Source of the DNA: CAZKUN01 sp964555935
GTDB lineage: Bacteria; Armatimonadota; Zipacnadia; Zipacnadales; VGFC01
Direction of reading: 5' to 3'
Length of the DNA: 37,143 nucleotides
Assembly (NCBI GenBank): GCA_964555935.1
Contig: CAZKUN010000071.1
Coordinates: 1 to 37,143 of the forward strand
Translations under genes and position numbers: made by a program
Notes under the pieces: model-generated
Told to the model about the DNA's origin: nothing
The model's database searches: none
What the model saw: the letters and a program-made list of their open reading frames with translations, nothing else
Part shown: positions 8,204-16,967 of the stretch, one piece after another
Layout: each line of letters begins with the position of its first letter
How positions within the stretch are numbered: the first letter of the stretch is position 1

Positions 8204-10867
8204 ATGCGCATCTTCGCGGCCCTCATCGCCGTCTCATCGATGGCCCATGCCGCCGAGCCCGTTCCGTACGACGGGCACTACACCAAGACGATCATCCCCA
8301 CGCCTCAGCAGGTCACGTATGAGGATGCCTACGTGTCACTGGACGGGGCTTTGGTCGTGGTCGAGGCCGACACGCCCCTCTTGCGCCTGGCGGCTGGTGA
8401 GCTGGCGCTGAACGGGCCCACCATTGCGGCTCCCGATGGCGCTGAGACGGTGATCACCATTGGCGTCGGCGATGCTCCCGATCAGCCGGAGGGGTACGCG
8501 ATCGACTGGACCGCGCGGGATGGGCGCGCGCACATCCGATGCATGGGTCGCGATGAGATCGGCGCGTATTGGGGCGTGCAGTCGCTCCTGCAACTCATCG
8601 ACGGCGACCAGCTCCGCCTGGCTACCATCCGCGACTTCCCCCGCTTCCCGATGCGGATCGTGCAGTCGGAAGGTCTGAAGGACTTCGAGTCCTACGAGCG
8701 GGCGCTGAGCTGGATGCCCCGGTACAAGCTGAACTACCTGGCGTTCGGGCAGAACTACTTCTTCCCGGCTGACTGGCGCGTCTGGACGCCCGAGCAGCAA
8801 GACACGATCCGCCGGGTCTGCAACCTGGCCCGCGACATGGGCACGGTCAACGTCATGTTCCACCTCCACCCGCACCGGCGGACGGAGGCGAATATCGCCA
8901 TCTCAGATGACGCGGATGTCGCGCGCCTGGCGGAGATCGGGCTCTTTGCGCTCGATGAGGGCGCCGGTTCGTTGATGCTGCGGTCGGATGACATCTTCCC
9001 GTTTGCCGAGGCCGACAAGGCCGCTTTCGCGGACCAGGCGGAGGCGCACGCGCACCTCATCAACGAGCTGCTCGCGCGCATTCGTCCCCGCTACCCGAAC
9101 GCGCCATTCGTCTTCTGTCCGCCGTATTACCAGGGGAATGGAACGGGCCTGGGCAACGGCAGACCCGAGCGCGAGACGTACCTGCGGAAGCTCGGAGGGT
9201 TGGTGCCGCAGGAGGTCCACATCATGTGGACGGGAGCGGTCACGCGATCGCTGGAGATCACTCGCCGCGAGACGGATGGCTTCGCGCGGGTGCTCGGCCG
9301 GAGCCCGTACCTCTGGGACAATACGCTCTACGCGCACCGCTCGCGGCATGGGTATGATAGTCGCCATCCGCACTACTTGTTCGACGCGTTCCAGACCATC
9401 TATCCCAAGCGGTTCTGGCGCGACACGCCGGGCATCGCCTTCAACGGCGGGATCGCCGAAACGTATCGCGTGGCCCGGATCAACACGGCTGACTACTTCT
9501 GGAACCCGGACGCGTACGACCCGGAGGCATCGCTGCGAAACGCTCTCGCAAACGTAGGGGGACCCGAACTCGTCGACAGTCTTCTGGATCTGCGCGACGC
9601 TTACTACGATGTCTTCGACGGCTTCCACGCGCAGAAAGGCGTGCGGCTGAGCGAGAACGAGGAACTCACGGCTGCGGCCGATCGGGCGTTTGAGGCGTTA
9701 CGCGAGGTTGAGGCGTCGTGCGCGAATACCCGCCTCGTAGACGAACTCAGCCGCGAGGTTGGCTGGGCCAACGCGCGGGCATCCGCGAGCGCGACCACCC
9801 TCGCCGAGCTGGCGAAGCTGCGCGAGAGCATGGTTCTTGACCTGCAGTTCGCTGACCTGTGGGTTGCCGAGAACCAGGGCGAGTGGACGACCGAGACGGA
9901 TGGCGATGCGGTGACGATCAGCTTTCCGTTCAGAACTCGGGGTGAAGTGGGCTCCCATGGCGCCGTCTCACGCGAGATCCACGTGCCAGAATCGCCGACG
10001 GGGAAGATGTGGCTCATCTTCTCGGCGTCGGATGACTATACCACCTCCGGGACGCCGCCGAATGCGTGGCCGGGGTTCCTCTTCAAGCAGGTGCTGGTGG
10101 ACGGTGAGGTCATCTGGCAAGACGACGTCGAGGGCAATGAGCCGATTAGGCTTCAGGCCCTCCAGTGCGTTGACCTGACTGAGCGGCTGGCGGGCAAGGA
10201 GACCGCGACCCTCACCTTCCGCGTGGCCGATCTGGGCGGGGTGGGAAACATGGGGACGGTCGCGCAATTCTCAAACGCGGCGCTGGTCGGAGCGGAGCCG
10301 GTTCTCATCCGGGAGCTGGTCGAGATGCCCGGCTACGAGCCGCTCGGCGACCCGGAGGGCTTCACGGTGGTCAGCCGGTTCACGATGGGGCCGGTGGGCG
10401 AGCGACAGGCGCTATTCATGCGGGGCGCGCCGTACCAGTACTTCGCCTACGTCAACGAGGCGGGGCAGATCACGGCGGGCGTGTTCGCGCAAGGCGTTGA
10501 GTGCAGCGTGACCACGGAGACGCGCGTCACTGAGGGCGAGACGATCACGGCGGCGTTGGTTTACGATGGCGCCCAAGCGCGAGTCTACGTCGATGGCGAG
10601 TTGGCGGGCGAGGTCGCCGCGCCGGGGCCGATCGATTACGTCGCCGGCACGATTCACATCGGCAGTTACTACTCAGACGGGATAGTGTTTAAGGGCACGA
10701 TTCATGAGACGAGAATCTACTCGCGCCCGCTCGCGGATCTGGCGCTCTTGACCGACGCGGGTCTCGAGGGACGGTGGGTAACGCCGACCTCAATCGACAC
10801 CTTCGCGACGGATCTCTCGGGGAATGGGAAGAACGGGTCGATCCTGCGAGAGTGGGTGGCACGATAG
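8204..10867 (+). CDS. Secreted GH84-type beta-N-acetylhexosaminidase with C-terminal LamG domain
   Basis: The 887-residue protein has a signal peptide (residues 1-16, cleavage near AHA-AEP), a GH20b-like N-terminal domain (about 25-140, IIPTPQQV), a GH84-like catalytic barrel (about 145-440), an alpha-helical region, a beta domain and a C-terminal LamG-like lectin domain (about 720-870). The adjacent aspartates of RSDDIFPF (Asp262-Asp263) match the catalytic pair of GH84 enzymes, which use substrate-assisted hydrolysis of terminal GlcNAc. HIMWTGAVTRS, SPYLWDNTLY and PGIAFNGGIAE also fit the family. GGAGG at 8192-8196 fixes the ATG. It begins a plus-strand series of secreted proteins. The natural glycan is unknown. 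Confidence 0.85.
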   Translation: MRIFAALIAVSSMAHAAEPVPYDGHYTKTIIPTPQQVTYEDAYVSLDGALVVVEADTPLLRLAAGELALNGPTIAAPDGAETVITIGVGDAPDQPEGYAIDWTARDGRAHIRCMGRDEIGAYWGVQSLLQLIDGDQLRLATIRDFPRFPMRIVQSEGLKDFESYERALSWMPRYKLNYLAFGQNYFFPADWRVWTPEQQDTIRRVCNLARDMGTVNVMFHLHPHRRTEANIAISDDADVARLAEIGLFALDEGAGSLMLRSDDIFPFAEADKAAFADQAEAHAHLINELLARIRPRYPNAPFVFCPPYYQGNGTGLGNGRPERETYLRKLGGLVPQEVHIMWTGAVTRSLEITRRETDGFARVLGRSPYLWDNTLYAHRSRHGYDSRHPHYLFDAFQTIYPKRFWRDTPGIAFNGGIAETYRVARINTADYFWNPDAYDPEASLRNALANVGGPELVDSLLDLRDAYYDVFDGFHAQKGVRLSENEELTAAADRAFEALREVEASCANTRLVDELSREVGWANARASASATTLAELAKLRESMVLDLQFADLWVAENQGEWTTETDGDAVTISFPFRTRGEVGSHGAVSREIHVPESPTGKMWLIFSASDDYTTSGTPPNAWPGFLFKQVLVDGEVIWQDDVEGNEPIRLQALQCVDLTERLAGKETATLTFRVADLGGVGNMGTVAQFSNAALVGAEPVLIRELVEMPGYEPLGDPEGFTVVSRFTMGPVGERQALFMRGAPYQYFAYVNEAGQITAGVFAQGVECSVTTETRVTEGETITAALVYDGAQARVYVDGELAGEVAAPGPIDYVAGTIHIGSYYSDGIVFKGTIHETRIYSRPLADLALLTDAGLEGRWVTPTSIDTFATDLSGNGKNGSILREWVAR

Positions 10868-10956
10868 CCTCGCAATGTAGGATTCGACGGGCGTCGGACC
10901 GAAGTACGGATGGTCCGCTGCGTGGCGGGGATGGTAGCTGGTATGGAGGGTGAGAG

Positions 10957-12636
10957 ATGAGGATACGTCCTGGTTCTGCGTTCGTTGATTTGCTCGTTGT
11001 CGGCGCGGTTCTACTCCTCTCCTACGGCCTGGCCGAGGCCGGCGATCCCATCGCGGATTTGGACGCCCTCGAGGCGGAGCTGGCGCAGACTGACCCCGTG
11101 GAACTTGGGCCGACTGAGCGGACGCGGTCCGCGACGATGGTGACGGTTGACTGTCAACCTCTGACGCAGGCCCAGAAAGTCACAATGATGTTCCTGCAGG
11201 GCCTCGCCAATCGACGGGGCCCGCGTCTGTTCCTCTCAGGTCTGGATACGCCCAGCGTCGCGGCCGACCGGTGGTGGGCACGTCACCTGGAAGATGAGTA
11301 CGGGGTCGCGCGTCGCTCGCTTGCCTGGAAGCGCGCCATGCGACAGTTCGGGCCGGAGCTTGGCGGGCTGATTATGTGGGATGCGCAGCTACCGTCCAGC
11401 CAGAACATCGCGGGCATGTTGGGGTCCGTGTTTTCGTGGCTTCCGTGCGCTTTGGACGATCTGGCGGCGGTGAGACAGGCCACCGGCCTGGAGGTGGTGT
11501 TCGACCTGCGGGAACGGTGGAGCGACCCGATCGAGGCTCAGCGGTGGGCGCTTGAGCATGTAGCGCCGAAGCTGAGCACGGAGGAGATTGGCTGCATTGG
11601 AACGCGGGAGCCGGAGGCGCGGCTCTGCCGCGACTGGCTGATGATGCGGGCGGCGCCCATGGTCGATCTGTCGAGTCGGGTGGAGAGCGAACGGGCGCTG
11701 AAGGACGAGTACTTTGCGCGCATGACGCCGCTGTCCATCGTTTGGGGTTGGTTGATGGCCGACCCCGCTGAGTATGTTGAGCACTCCTCGCGACGGGGAT
11801 TGCGGGTGATCTGCTCGACGAACTCGCCCAACCTGTCGCTCCTGTCACAGATCAGGCCGAAGCGAGCGTCATGGACGCAGCCGCACAGCGAGCCGCTCGG
11901 AGAGATCGGCGAGAAGGCGTACCTGTCTTTCGTCCTGGCGGGAGGCGACACGGCGCCGGCGATGCTGACGAGGCAGTGGGGCCAATGGGACGATGCAGCG
12001 CGTGGGGACGTGCCGTTCGCGTGGGAGGTGCAACCGGTACTGACGCGCGTGGCGCCGGTCGTGCTTGAGTCCTACTATGATTCGGCTTCGCCGCTCGATC
12101 GCTTCATCTGCGGGCCGTCGGGGGCCGGCTACGCCCAACTGCTGCTGCTGCCGAACCTCGGGGCCTTCATGGCGGACACGGCTGCGGCGTGCGCGGAGTG
12201 CGACCTGGACATCGTGGGAGTGCACGCGGCATTCACCCCCGACGTGGCCCAGGATTGGGCCGCTAACTTCCCGGACTCGAAGGGCTTCATCTACGGATGG
12301 GGCGGACAGCCCGAGATGCTTCCTCGCGCGGTGGAGGGCAGGCCGCACGCCTACTACGCGCTCATGCCGGAGCCGCCGGACGGCGAGAAGACGAAGGAGT
12401 ACTACGAGGCCGTCGCGGCGGAGGTTCGTGACATCATTCAGTCTCGCGGGATGCCGTGCGTGGTGCTGGTGCACATGCTTCCCCCCGCCTCGGGGCCTGA
12501 TGATGTGCCGCGGATCGTCGAGTGCCTCGGGGATCTGCCGGTGGAGATCGTTCCCATTGACACGGCGATGGAGCTAACGGGGCGCATCATCGAGGAATCT
12601 CCCAACGGCGGCAACCGGTTCGGCGGAGGCCACTAG
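10957..12636 (+). CDS. Secreted GxGYxYP-like putative glycoside hydrolase
   Basis: A 559-residue protein with a signal peptide (residues 1-28, cleavage near AEA-GD). The motif GPSGAGY at 386-392, followed by a long alpha/beta region ending in VEIVPIDTAMELTGRII, resembles the GxGYxYP family of putative glycoside hydrolases. The hallmark is incomplete: the Y-x-Y-P part reads YAQL, so the assignment is moderate. GAGGGTGAGAG precedes the ATG. It lies 89 bases after the GH84 gene on the same strand, consistent with a shared role in degrading or sensing glycans. No biochemical activity can be assigned from sequence. Confidence 0.65.
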   Translation: MRIRPGSAFVDLLVVGAVLLLSYGLAEAGDPIADLDALEAELAQTDPVELGPTERTRSATMVTVDCQPLTQAQKVTMMFLQGLANRRGPRLFLSGLDTPSVAADRWWARHLEDEYGVARRSLAWKRAMRQFGPELGGLIMWDAQLPSSQNIAGMLGSVFSWLPCALDDLAAVRQATGLEVVFDLRERWSDPIEAQRWALEHVAPKLSTEEIGCIGTREPEARLCRDWLMMRAAPMVDLSSRVESERALKDEYFARMTPLSIVWGWLMADPAEYVEHSSRRGLRVICSTNSPNLSLLSQIRPKRASWTQPHSEPLGEIGEKAYLSFVLAGGDTAPAMLTRQWGQWDDAARGDVPFAWEVQPVLTRVAPVVLESYYDSASPLDRFICGPSGAGYAQLLLLPNLGAFMADTAAACAECDLDIVGVHAAFTPDVAQDWAANFPDSKGFIYGWGGQPEMLPRAVEGRPHAYYALMPEPPDGEKTKEYYEAVAAEVRDIIQSRGMPCVVLVHMLPPASGPDDVPRIVECLGDLPVEIVPIDTAMELTGRIIEESPNGGNRFGGGH

Positions 12637-12647
12637 CAGAGACGTAC

Positions 12648-12755
12648 ATGCGAATTGTGGTCCAAGAGTACCTTTCACGGAACGACGACACCATCGCGAT
12701 GGATCTCTCGGGGAATGGGAAGAACGGATCCATCCTGCGGGAGTGGGCCTCGTAG
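12648..12755 (+). pseudogene. Stranded copy of the GH84-LamG gene's 3' tail
   Basis: A 35-codon reading frame whose last 18 or so codons (DLSGNGKNGSILREW then stop) match the very end of the GH84-LamG gene (10811-10867) almost base for base, including the stop position. Similarity fades upstream of about 12687. No ribosome binding site is clear. The simplest reading is a remnant of a duplicated or deleted LamG gene that once ended here. A real micropeptide is possible but not supported. Confidence 0.65.
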
Positions 12756-12855
12756 TGATATGTGTCGCACGCGAGGTGTTGCGCGGCGTGAGTCGTGGGT
12801 AGTATGCTTGTGCAAGCACGTCACTCGACGGGGTTCGCTCCGGAGGTGGTCTTTC

Positions 12856-13995
12856 GTGGGACGCAAGGCTCTGCTGCTGGTAATACTGGCCGTCCTGACT
12901 GTCGTCGTAGCCGTACCCGCATTGGCGCTTGCATGGACGTGGCAAGAGTACTCTGGTTTCCCCCCCGAAGTAGACGAAACGGTTACCCAGCTCGACGTAC
13001 ACGGAACCAAGGGCATCATGATCTGTGATGGCAATGAGTTCATGCTGAGCAACGACGGCGGAGCGTCCTGGGCGCCGCTAGTTGGCCCACTTGGGCAGCC
13101 CTGGCACCTGCCGGCGATGGGGATGATGGACCCCCTTTCGTGCGCGCGTCGCGGCGACCGGGTGTTGCTCGGCGGGAAAGGCTTCGTGGCTGTCTACAAC
13201 ACGGACACGGGAGATATGACCGTCGAGCGGATGACCGGCGAATCGACCCCACCCGGAGGGGGGTTCGTCATCACCCAGGCCGGTACGTCGACATGGGGCA
13301 TCCGCGCGGTCGACATCCGCAAGGGCCCAAACGACAACGAGATGCTCGCCGTGGGATATGACGAGACCGAAGACGGCGGCTTGGAGGCGTTGATTCTGGA
13401 GACAAGTGACCACGGGGGGGCATGGACGCCGGCCGACACGGGCCTCGACTGGCCACACCTCAACGGCGTCATCTGCCAGCGGGTGAGTTACGCCGTCGGC
13501 CCCGACTATTTCCTGGCCGAGAAGAACCCCGACAGCAGCGCGCCCGGCTGGTCGCGGACCAAGTACCCGGGCTTTGAGACGCTTGAGATCACGGGCTGGG
13601 ATGGTCGCCAGAACACGGTCTGGATGGCGCGCGAAGACGGAAGCGTCATCAAGCGGACGGGCGACGGCGACTGGGAGGTCTTCGAGGTCAACCCGGCGAT
13701 CGAACGGATGAAGGTCGCGTTCCGCTCGCAGAGCGATGGCATCGCCATCGGCAACGACCGACAGGGGCACGGTCACGCCTATCACTCGACCGATGGCGGC
13801 GAGACGTGGGAGTTGGACACCGCGCCGCTGACCGCTTGGTACACGGGATGGGTCGAGCCGTCTGGCAACAACAACGTGAAGTTCCTATCTATGGTCCACA
13901 CGCGCGATGCGAGGGACAACGTCACCGACCACCCGTTCTACCGGCCGGGGCTCGTGTTTGCGCCCGTCCGCCCGGTGATCCGTCGGCGGCCGTAG
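12856..13995 (+). CDS. Exported Asp-box (BNR/sortilin-like) beta-propeller protein
   Basis: A 379-residue protein starting at GTG 12856, chosen because GGAGGTG at 12842-12848 is ideally spaced and a hydrophobic signal segment follows at once (residues about 4-26, ending ALA-WTW). Asp-box motifs (S-x-D-x-G-x-x-W type) are SNDGGASW, SDHGGAW and STDGGETW, as in sialidases, sortilin and YCF48-like proteins. These mark blade hairpins and do not reveal a catalytic site. The gene ends 17 bases from the convergent stop of the small membrane protein gene. Role probably glycan binding or structural; not resolved. Confidence 0.78.
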   Translation: MGRKALLLVILAVLTVVVAVPALALAWTWQEYSGFPPEVDETVTQLDVHGTKGIMICDGNEFMLSNDGGASWAPLVGPLGQPWHLPAMGMMDPLSCARRGDRVLLGGKGFVAVYNTDTGDMTVERMTGESTPPGGGFVITQAGTSTWGIRAVDIRKGPNDNEMLAVGYDETEDGGLEALILETSDHGGAWTPADTGLDWPHLNGVICQRVSYAVGPDYFLAEKNPDSSAPGWSRTKYPGFETLEITGWDGRQNTVWMAREDGSVIKRTGDGDWEVFEVNPAIERMKVAFRSQSDGIAIGNDRQGHGHAYHSTDGGETWELDTAPLTAWYTGWVEPSGNNNVKFLSMVHTRDARDNVTDHPFYRPGLVFAPVRPVIRRRP

Positions 13996-14012
13996 CGCGT
14001 CGACAGCGAAGC

Positions 14013-14411
14013 CTATTCGTCCGAAGTTGCGTCGATGCCAAGGGCGTCGCGGAGTTCGGCGAGGTAACTGTCAAGCGCCTCGCCGTCCTCGTCCGAGACC
14101 GTGTCAGACTCTCGGACCGACCTGACCGTCTTCTGAAGCTCGTTGACAGCCACTTCCGCGCGAGCCGTGTGAACCAACTCCTCGGCGCCGAACTTCGCGA
14201 CGAAGCGATACGTGAACCACAGCACTCCCCCGACAAGCACAGCCAGCGTCGCGAATGGAACGAGTAGCCAAGCCGGATGGGCCTGCCACGTCTCGGGGCC
14301 GACGAACTTGGCGAGCGCTGTCACGGCAGACGCGGCGATGACGAGGATGACGATCAGGACTCCCACAACCGAGAACGCTCGCGGGTGGATGTTCTTCAGG
14401 TCGATGTTCAT
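14013..14411 (-). CDS. Small two-TM membrane protein of signalling operon
   Basis: 132 residues, not a family I recognise. Two hydrophobic helices (about residues 14-36 and 47-70) are followed by a soluble, acidic helical tail rich in Glu and Asp (ends DALGIDATSDE). Its ATG overlaps the stop of the upstream receiver-like gene by four bases (ATGA at 14408-14411), and GGAGG sits 7 bases upstream, so it is translated with that gene. Being third in a kinase operon, it may anchor or receive the signal at the membrane; that is inference. Confidence 0.75.
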   Translation of the reverse strand: MNIDLKNIHPRAFSVVGVLIVILVIAASAVTALAKFVGPETWQAHPAWLLVPFATLAVLVGGVLWFTYRFVAKFGAEELVHTARAEVAVNELQKTVRSVRESDTVSDEDGEALDSYLAELRDALGIDATSDE

Positions 14412-14977
14412 GCTCGCGCCTCCGATGGCCCCGAGCACAGGCACTCGCCTTCGGCGCGACCGGGACAATCATCAGCGCACCCACACGCTGTTGGCAATCC
14501 CAGACGGATTTCGTCCAGCACTTCACCCCATACGGCCGGCTTCCAGAGCCACCGGTCGATGACGGTCTTGGCGTATGCCTGGAGGTCAGCGTTGGCCTCA
14601 ACGAAGGCGTTGATTGGCTCGTTGTACGCGCTGTGAAGTATGACCCGAGCGTCGGCTCGGAGCTTGCGCGCGAGCCCGGCAAAGAGCAGCCCGCTGAGCA
14701 CGGGCTCCTCGACAAACCGCAAAAGGCCGTCATCGCGTTCGCGCAGCATCGCCTCGACCTCGTCCTCCAGGCCGAGAAGCGTCATCTGCGCGTCGAGAAG
14801 AACCACGTGGCGCGTGTAGGCGCCGTCCGAGAGAGCGTCCCAAACTTCAGTGAGCCGGTCGCACCAGCGCCACGTGAGGTCCGCGATGGGCAGCGTGTCG
14901 AGATAGCTGCCGAGCGTGGTGACGGGAGCCGTGCTGTCGTCTGCGATGATGAGTAAGCTACTTGCGTGGTCTGGCAT
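14408..14977 (-). CDS. Degenerate receiver-like protein with Cys-rich tail
   Basis: 189 residues. The first 160 look like a response-regulator receiver: acidic pair Asp13-Asp14 after strand LLIIA, candidate phospho-acceptor Asp62 in VVLLDAQM, Ser116 in VILHSAY, and a final helix VLDEIRLGL. Helices are longer and the usual conserved Lys is not clear. The last 30 residues hold five Cys (165, 167, 171, 179, 181; CGCADDCPG then CLC), suggesting a metal site. No DNA-binding domain. It begins 20 bases inside the end of the kinase gene, with GGAGGGTGG upstream, so translation is coupled. Receiver identity is inference from motif spacing. Confidence 0.6.
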   Translation of the reverse strand: MPDHASSLLIIADDSTAPVTTLGSYLDTLPIADLTWRWCDRLTEVWDALSDGAYTRHVVLLDAQMTLLGLEDEVEAMLRERDDGLLRFVEEPVLSGLLFAGLARKLRADARVILHSAYNEPINAFVEANADLQAYAKTVIDRWLWKPAVWGEVLDEIRLGLPTACGCADDCPGRAEGECLCSGPSEARA

Positions 14978-16766
14978 TCTTCCACCCTCCAAAGCTCCTG
15001 GATGTCTTGGGGATCAACAGATCGAATCGCGTCGGCTCGCGCGGATGACCCAGGATCAACTCGCCGCCGAATCCAAGGGCGATCTGGCGAGCGATAAACA
15101 GGCCGATGCCGTTGCCGACCTGGCCGGTGCTCTCCGCCGCATGGCCGGTCCAACCTTGCTTGAAGATATCATCCCGCTCGGACTCGTCGACGCCGAGGCC
15201 GTAGTCGACGAACTGGATCGTATCGAACTCGGTGAACCCACGGTCCTGGGGGAATGAGTCGTCGGCTTTCTCGGCGAGTTGGACTTTCACGCGCAGCGGC
15301 CGATCGGGGACGCGGTACTTGACTGCGTTGACCAGCAGGTTGAAGAAGATCTCCTGCAATCGCGTGGCGCGGAGGTGGTAGGCCAGCCCGCGCAGGGGGT
15401 CCTCGAATTCGACGACGTACTCCTCGCCGCTGAACCGCCACGCGTACCGGTTGTCTCGCCCACGAAGAGTGCCCATGTCCGGCCGTTTGGGAGCGAGACG
15501 TTTCTTGGCGATCAGGCTCATGTAGACCTGATGCCGAATCATGTCGACGATCGGATGCAGCACGTCTTTGACGAGATCGGTCGGATCGGGGCTGTAGCTG
15601 TCCTCGCTGAGAGCGAGGTTCTGCGTGTCGTTGAGGTTGTGGATGAGGTTGAGGGCGTAGCCGAGATTGCGCAACGTGAACTGCTTGATATCGTCCATGT
15701 TGGCTTCGCTGACGAGTCGGGTCCGAAGGAACTCGACCGAGTGCATCGCGAGTTCGGTCGGGTGGCGCAGTTCGTGAGAGATCGAGGCCATCGCCCGTAG
15801 CCGCTCGGCATCGCGGCGCCGGCGGCGGGAGAGGTGGTTGTTGAGGATATGCATGAACAGACTCGCGCTCTCGAGTTCATCGCGGGTAAACGCGCGCTCG
15901 GGGTTGGCGTGGTTGGCGCTGATCTTGCCGAACGTCTGCCCATGCTCGATGAGAGGAAGATCGATCCATGAATGTGGCTTCCCGCCGGGGAGGATCGAGT
16001 GTTGAAGATGCTCGGGGTCGAAGTGGATGAACGCGAAGTCAGTGCCCGGCACTTTGGGCGCCTGTGGGAGTTCGCTGGGGGAGCACCCAAGCGTCTGGCG
16101 CGCGACGGCCTCCTCGCTTGATGCGTAAACCGGCTGCCCGTGGCGCGTGGCCCAAAGCGAGAAGTGCGAGTCAGGCGTGCCCTCAGTGATGCGGGCGTCA
16201 ACGAGAGACGTGTAGGTGTCATCGCAATCGCGCTGCGTGACGCACTGGAGCAACGCGCGCCCGTTCGTCGAGCCACTGCGCCAAAAGCGCGCGGATGCGT
16301 AACCGAGTTCATCCACCAGGAACGTCAGCGCCCACTCCACGAGGGCTCGACGGTCGAGCGCGTCGCGCCTCTCCAGACCGAGGGCAAAATCGTGAAGCTG
16401 TCGCCAGTCGAGGAATGCCTGCGGCGGCTGGGCGAAGAGCTTGTAGACCAGTTCGCCGGAATCGTCGACCGCCTCGCCCATCACCATGATGAGCGGAGCC
16501 TCGCTCCCCGACCCGGTTGGTGTGGCGAGACGCTCGACTCGGGTGACGCAATACGGGAGTTCGTTAACCGTGCCGGGGCAGTTGGTGCATCGCTCGTCGC
16601 GGCCGTGGAGGACCCTGTGGCACGCGGCCCCGGGCTCGGGGCGCAGAGATGGGTGATCGCGAGCCGCCTTGTTGGCGCCGATGAGTCGGTGGTCGCCATC
16701 GAAGAGCAGGATCGGGTGCGGGAACGCCTGGACGAACGCGAATGCGAGGTCCGGATCGAGATTCAT
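14958..16766 (-). CDS. PAS-GAF sensor histidine kinase
   Basis: A 602-residue soluble-looking kinase with no membrane helices. Residues 1-110 form a PAS-like domain with cysteines at 49, 60 and 63 (CHRVLHGRDERCTNCP), a pattern seen in a set of bacterial PAS domains. Residues about 120-310 are GAF-like. The HisKA helix carries His331 in SISHELRHPTEL. The ATPase part has the N box (EIFFNLLVNAVKY, about 472-484), G1 (DYGLGVD, 521-527) and G2 (GNGIGLFIARQ, 551-561). It phosphorylates itself and presumably the receiver-like protein encoded next. AGAGGGTGG precedes the ATG. A strong sigma-70-like promoter lies about 50 bases upstream. Confidence 0.9.
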   Translation of the reverse strand: MNLDPDLAFAFVQAFPHPILLFDGDHRLIGANKAARDHPSLRPEPGAACHRVLHGRDERCTNCPGTVNELPYCVTRVERLATPTGSGSEAPLIMVMGEAVDDSGELVYKLFAQPPQAFLDWRQLHDFALGLERRDALDRRALVEWALTFLVDELGYASARFWRSGSTNGRALLQCVTQRDCDDTYTSLVDARITEGTPDSHFSLWATRHGQPVYASSEEAVARQTLGCSPSELPQAPKVPGTDFAFIHFDPEHLQHSILPGGKPHSWIDLPLIEHGQTFGKISANHANPERAFTRDELESASLFMHILNNHLSRRRRRDAERLRAMASISHELRHPTELAMHSVEFLRTRLVSEANMDDIKQFTLRNLGYALNLIHNLNDTQNLALSEDSYSPDPTDLVKDVLHPIVDMIRHQVYMSLIAKKRLAPKRPDMGTLRGRDNRYAWRFSGEEYVVEFEDPLRGLAYHLRATRLQEIFFNLLVNAVKYRVPDRPLRVKVQLAEKADDSFPQDRGFTEFDTIQFVDYGLGVDESERDDIFKQGWTGHAAESTGQVGNGIGLFIARQIALGFGGELILGHPREPTRFDLLIPKTSRSFGGWKNARPRK

Positions 16767-16818
16767 GGGCCACCCTCTGGCCGTAACGGCGGCGGACGCT
16801 CAAATGCGAATGGCGGCG

Positions 16819-16847
16819 AGTATACATAAAAATACATAATGTGTCCA
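16819..16847 (-). promoter_or_regulatory. Sigma-70-like promoter of the histidine kinase operon
   Basis: On the minus strand, TGGACA (16847-16842) and TATACT (16824-16819) are separated by exactly 17 bases, each one mismatch from the TTGACA/TATAAT consensus. The surrounding 40 bp are AT-rich in an otherwise GC-rich region. Transcription would start near 16812, giving a leader of about 45 bases before the ATG at 16766. Confidence 0.75.
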
Positions 16848-16967
16848 TAGAAAATACTCACCCGGCGCTTGGGAGGTGGGCTGAGTGGGTTGCCGAAGTG
16901 GATGTCGCCGGCAGGGATAGGCAACGAGTCGAGGGCCGTGTTGCCACTCAACGATCAGGGGAATCGG

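Noticed and set aside
10895..10917. 6-bp stem after the GH84 gene as terminator
   Set aside because: CGGACC/GGTCCG with an 11-base loop has no T-run and is short for such GC-rich DNA.
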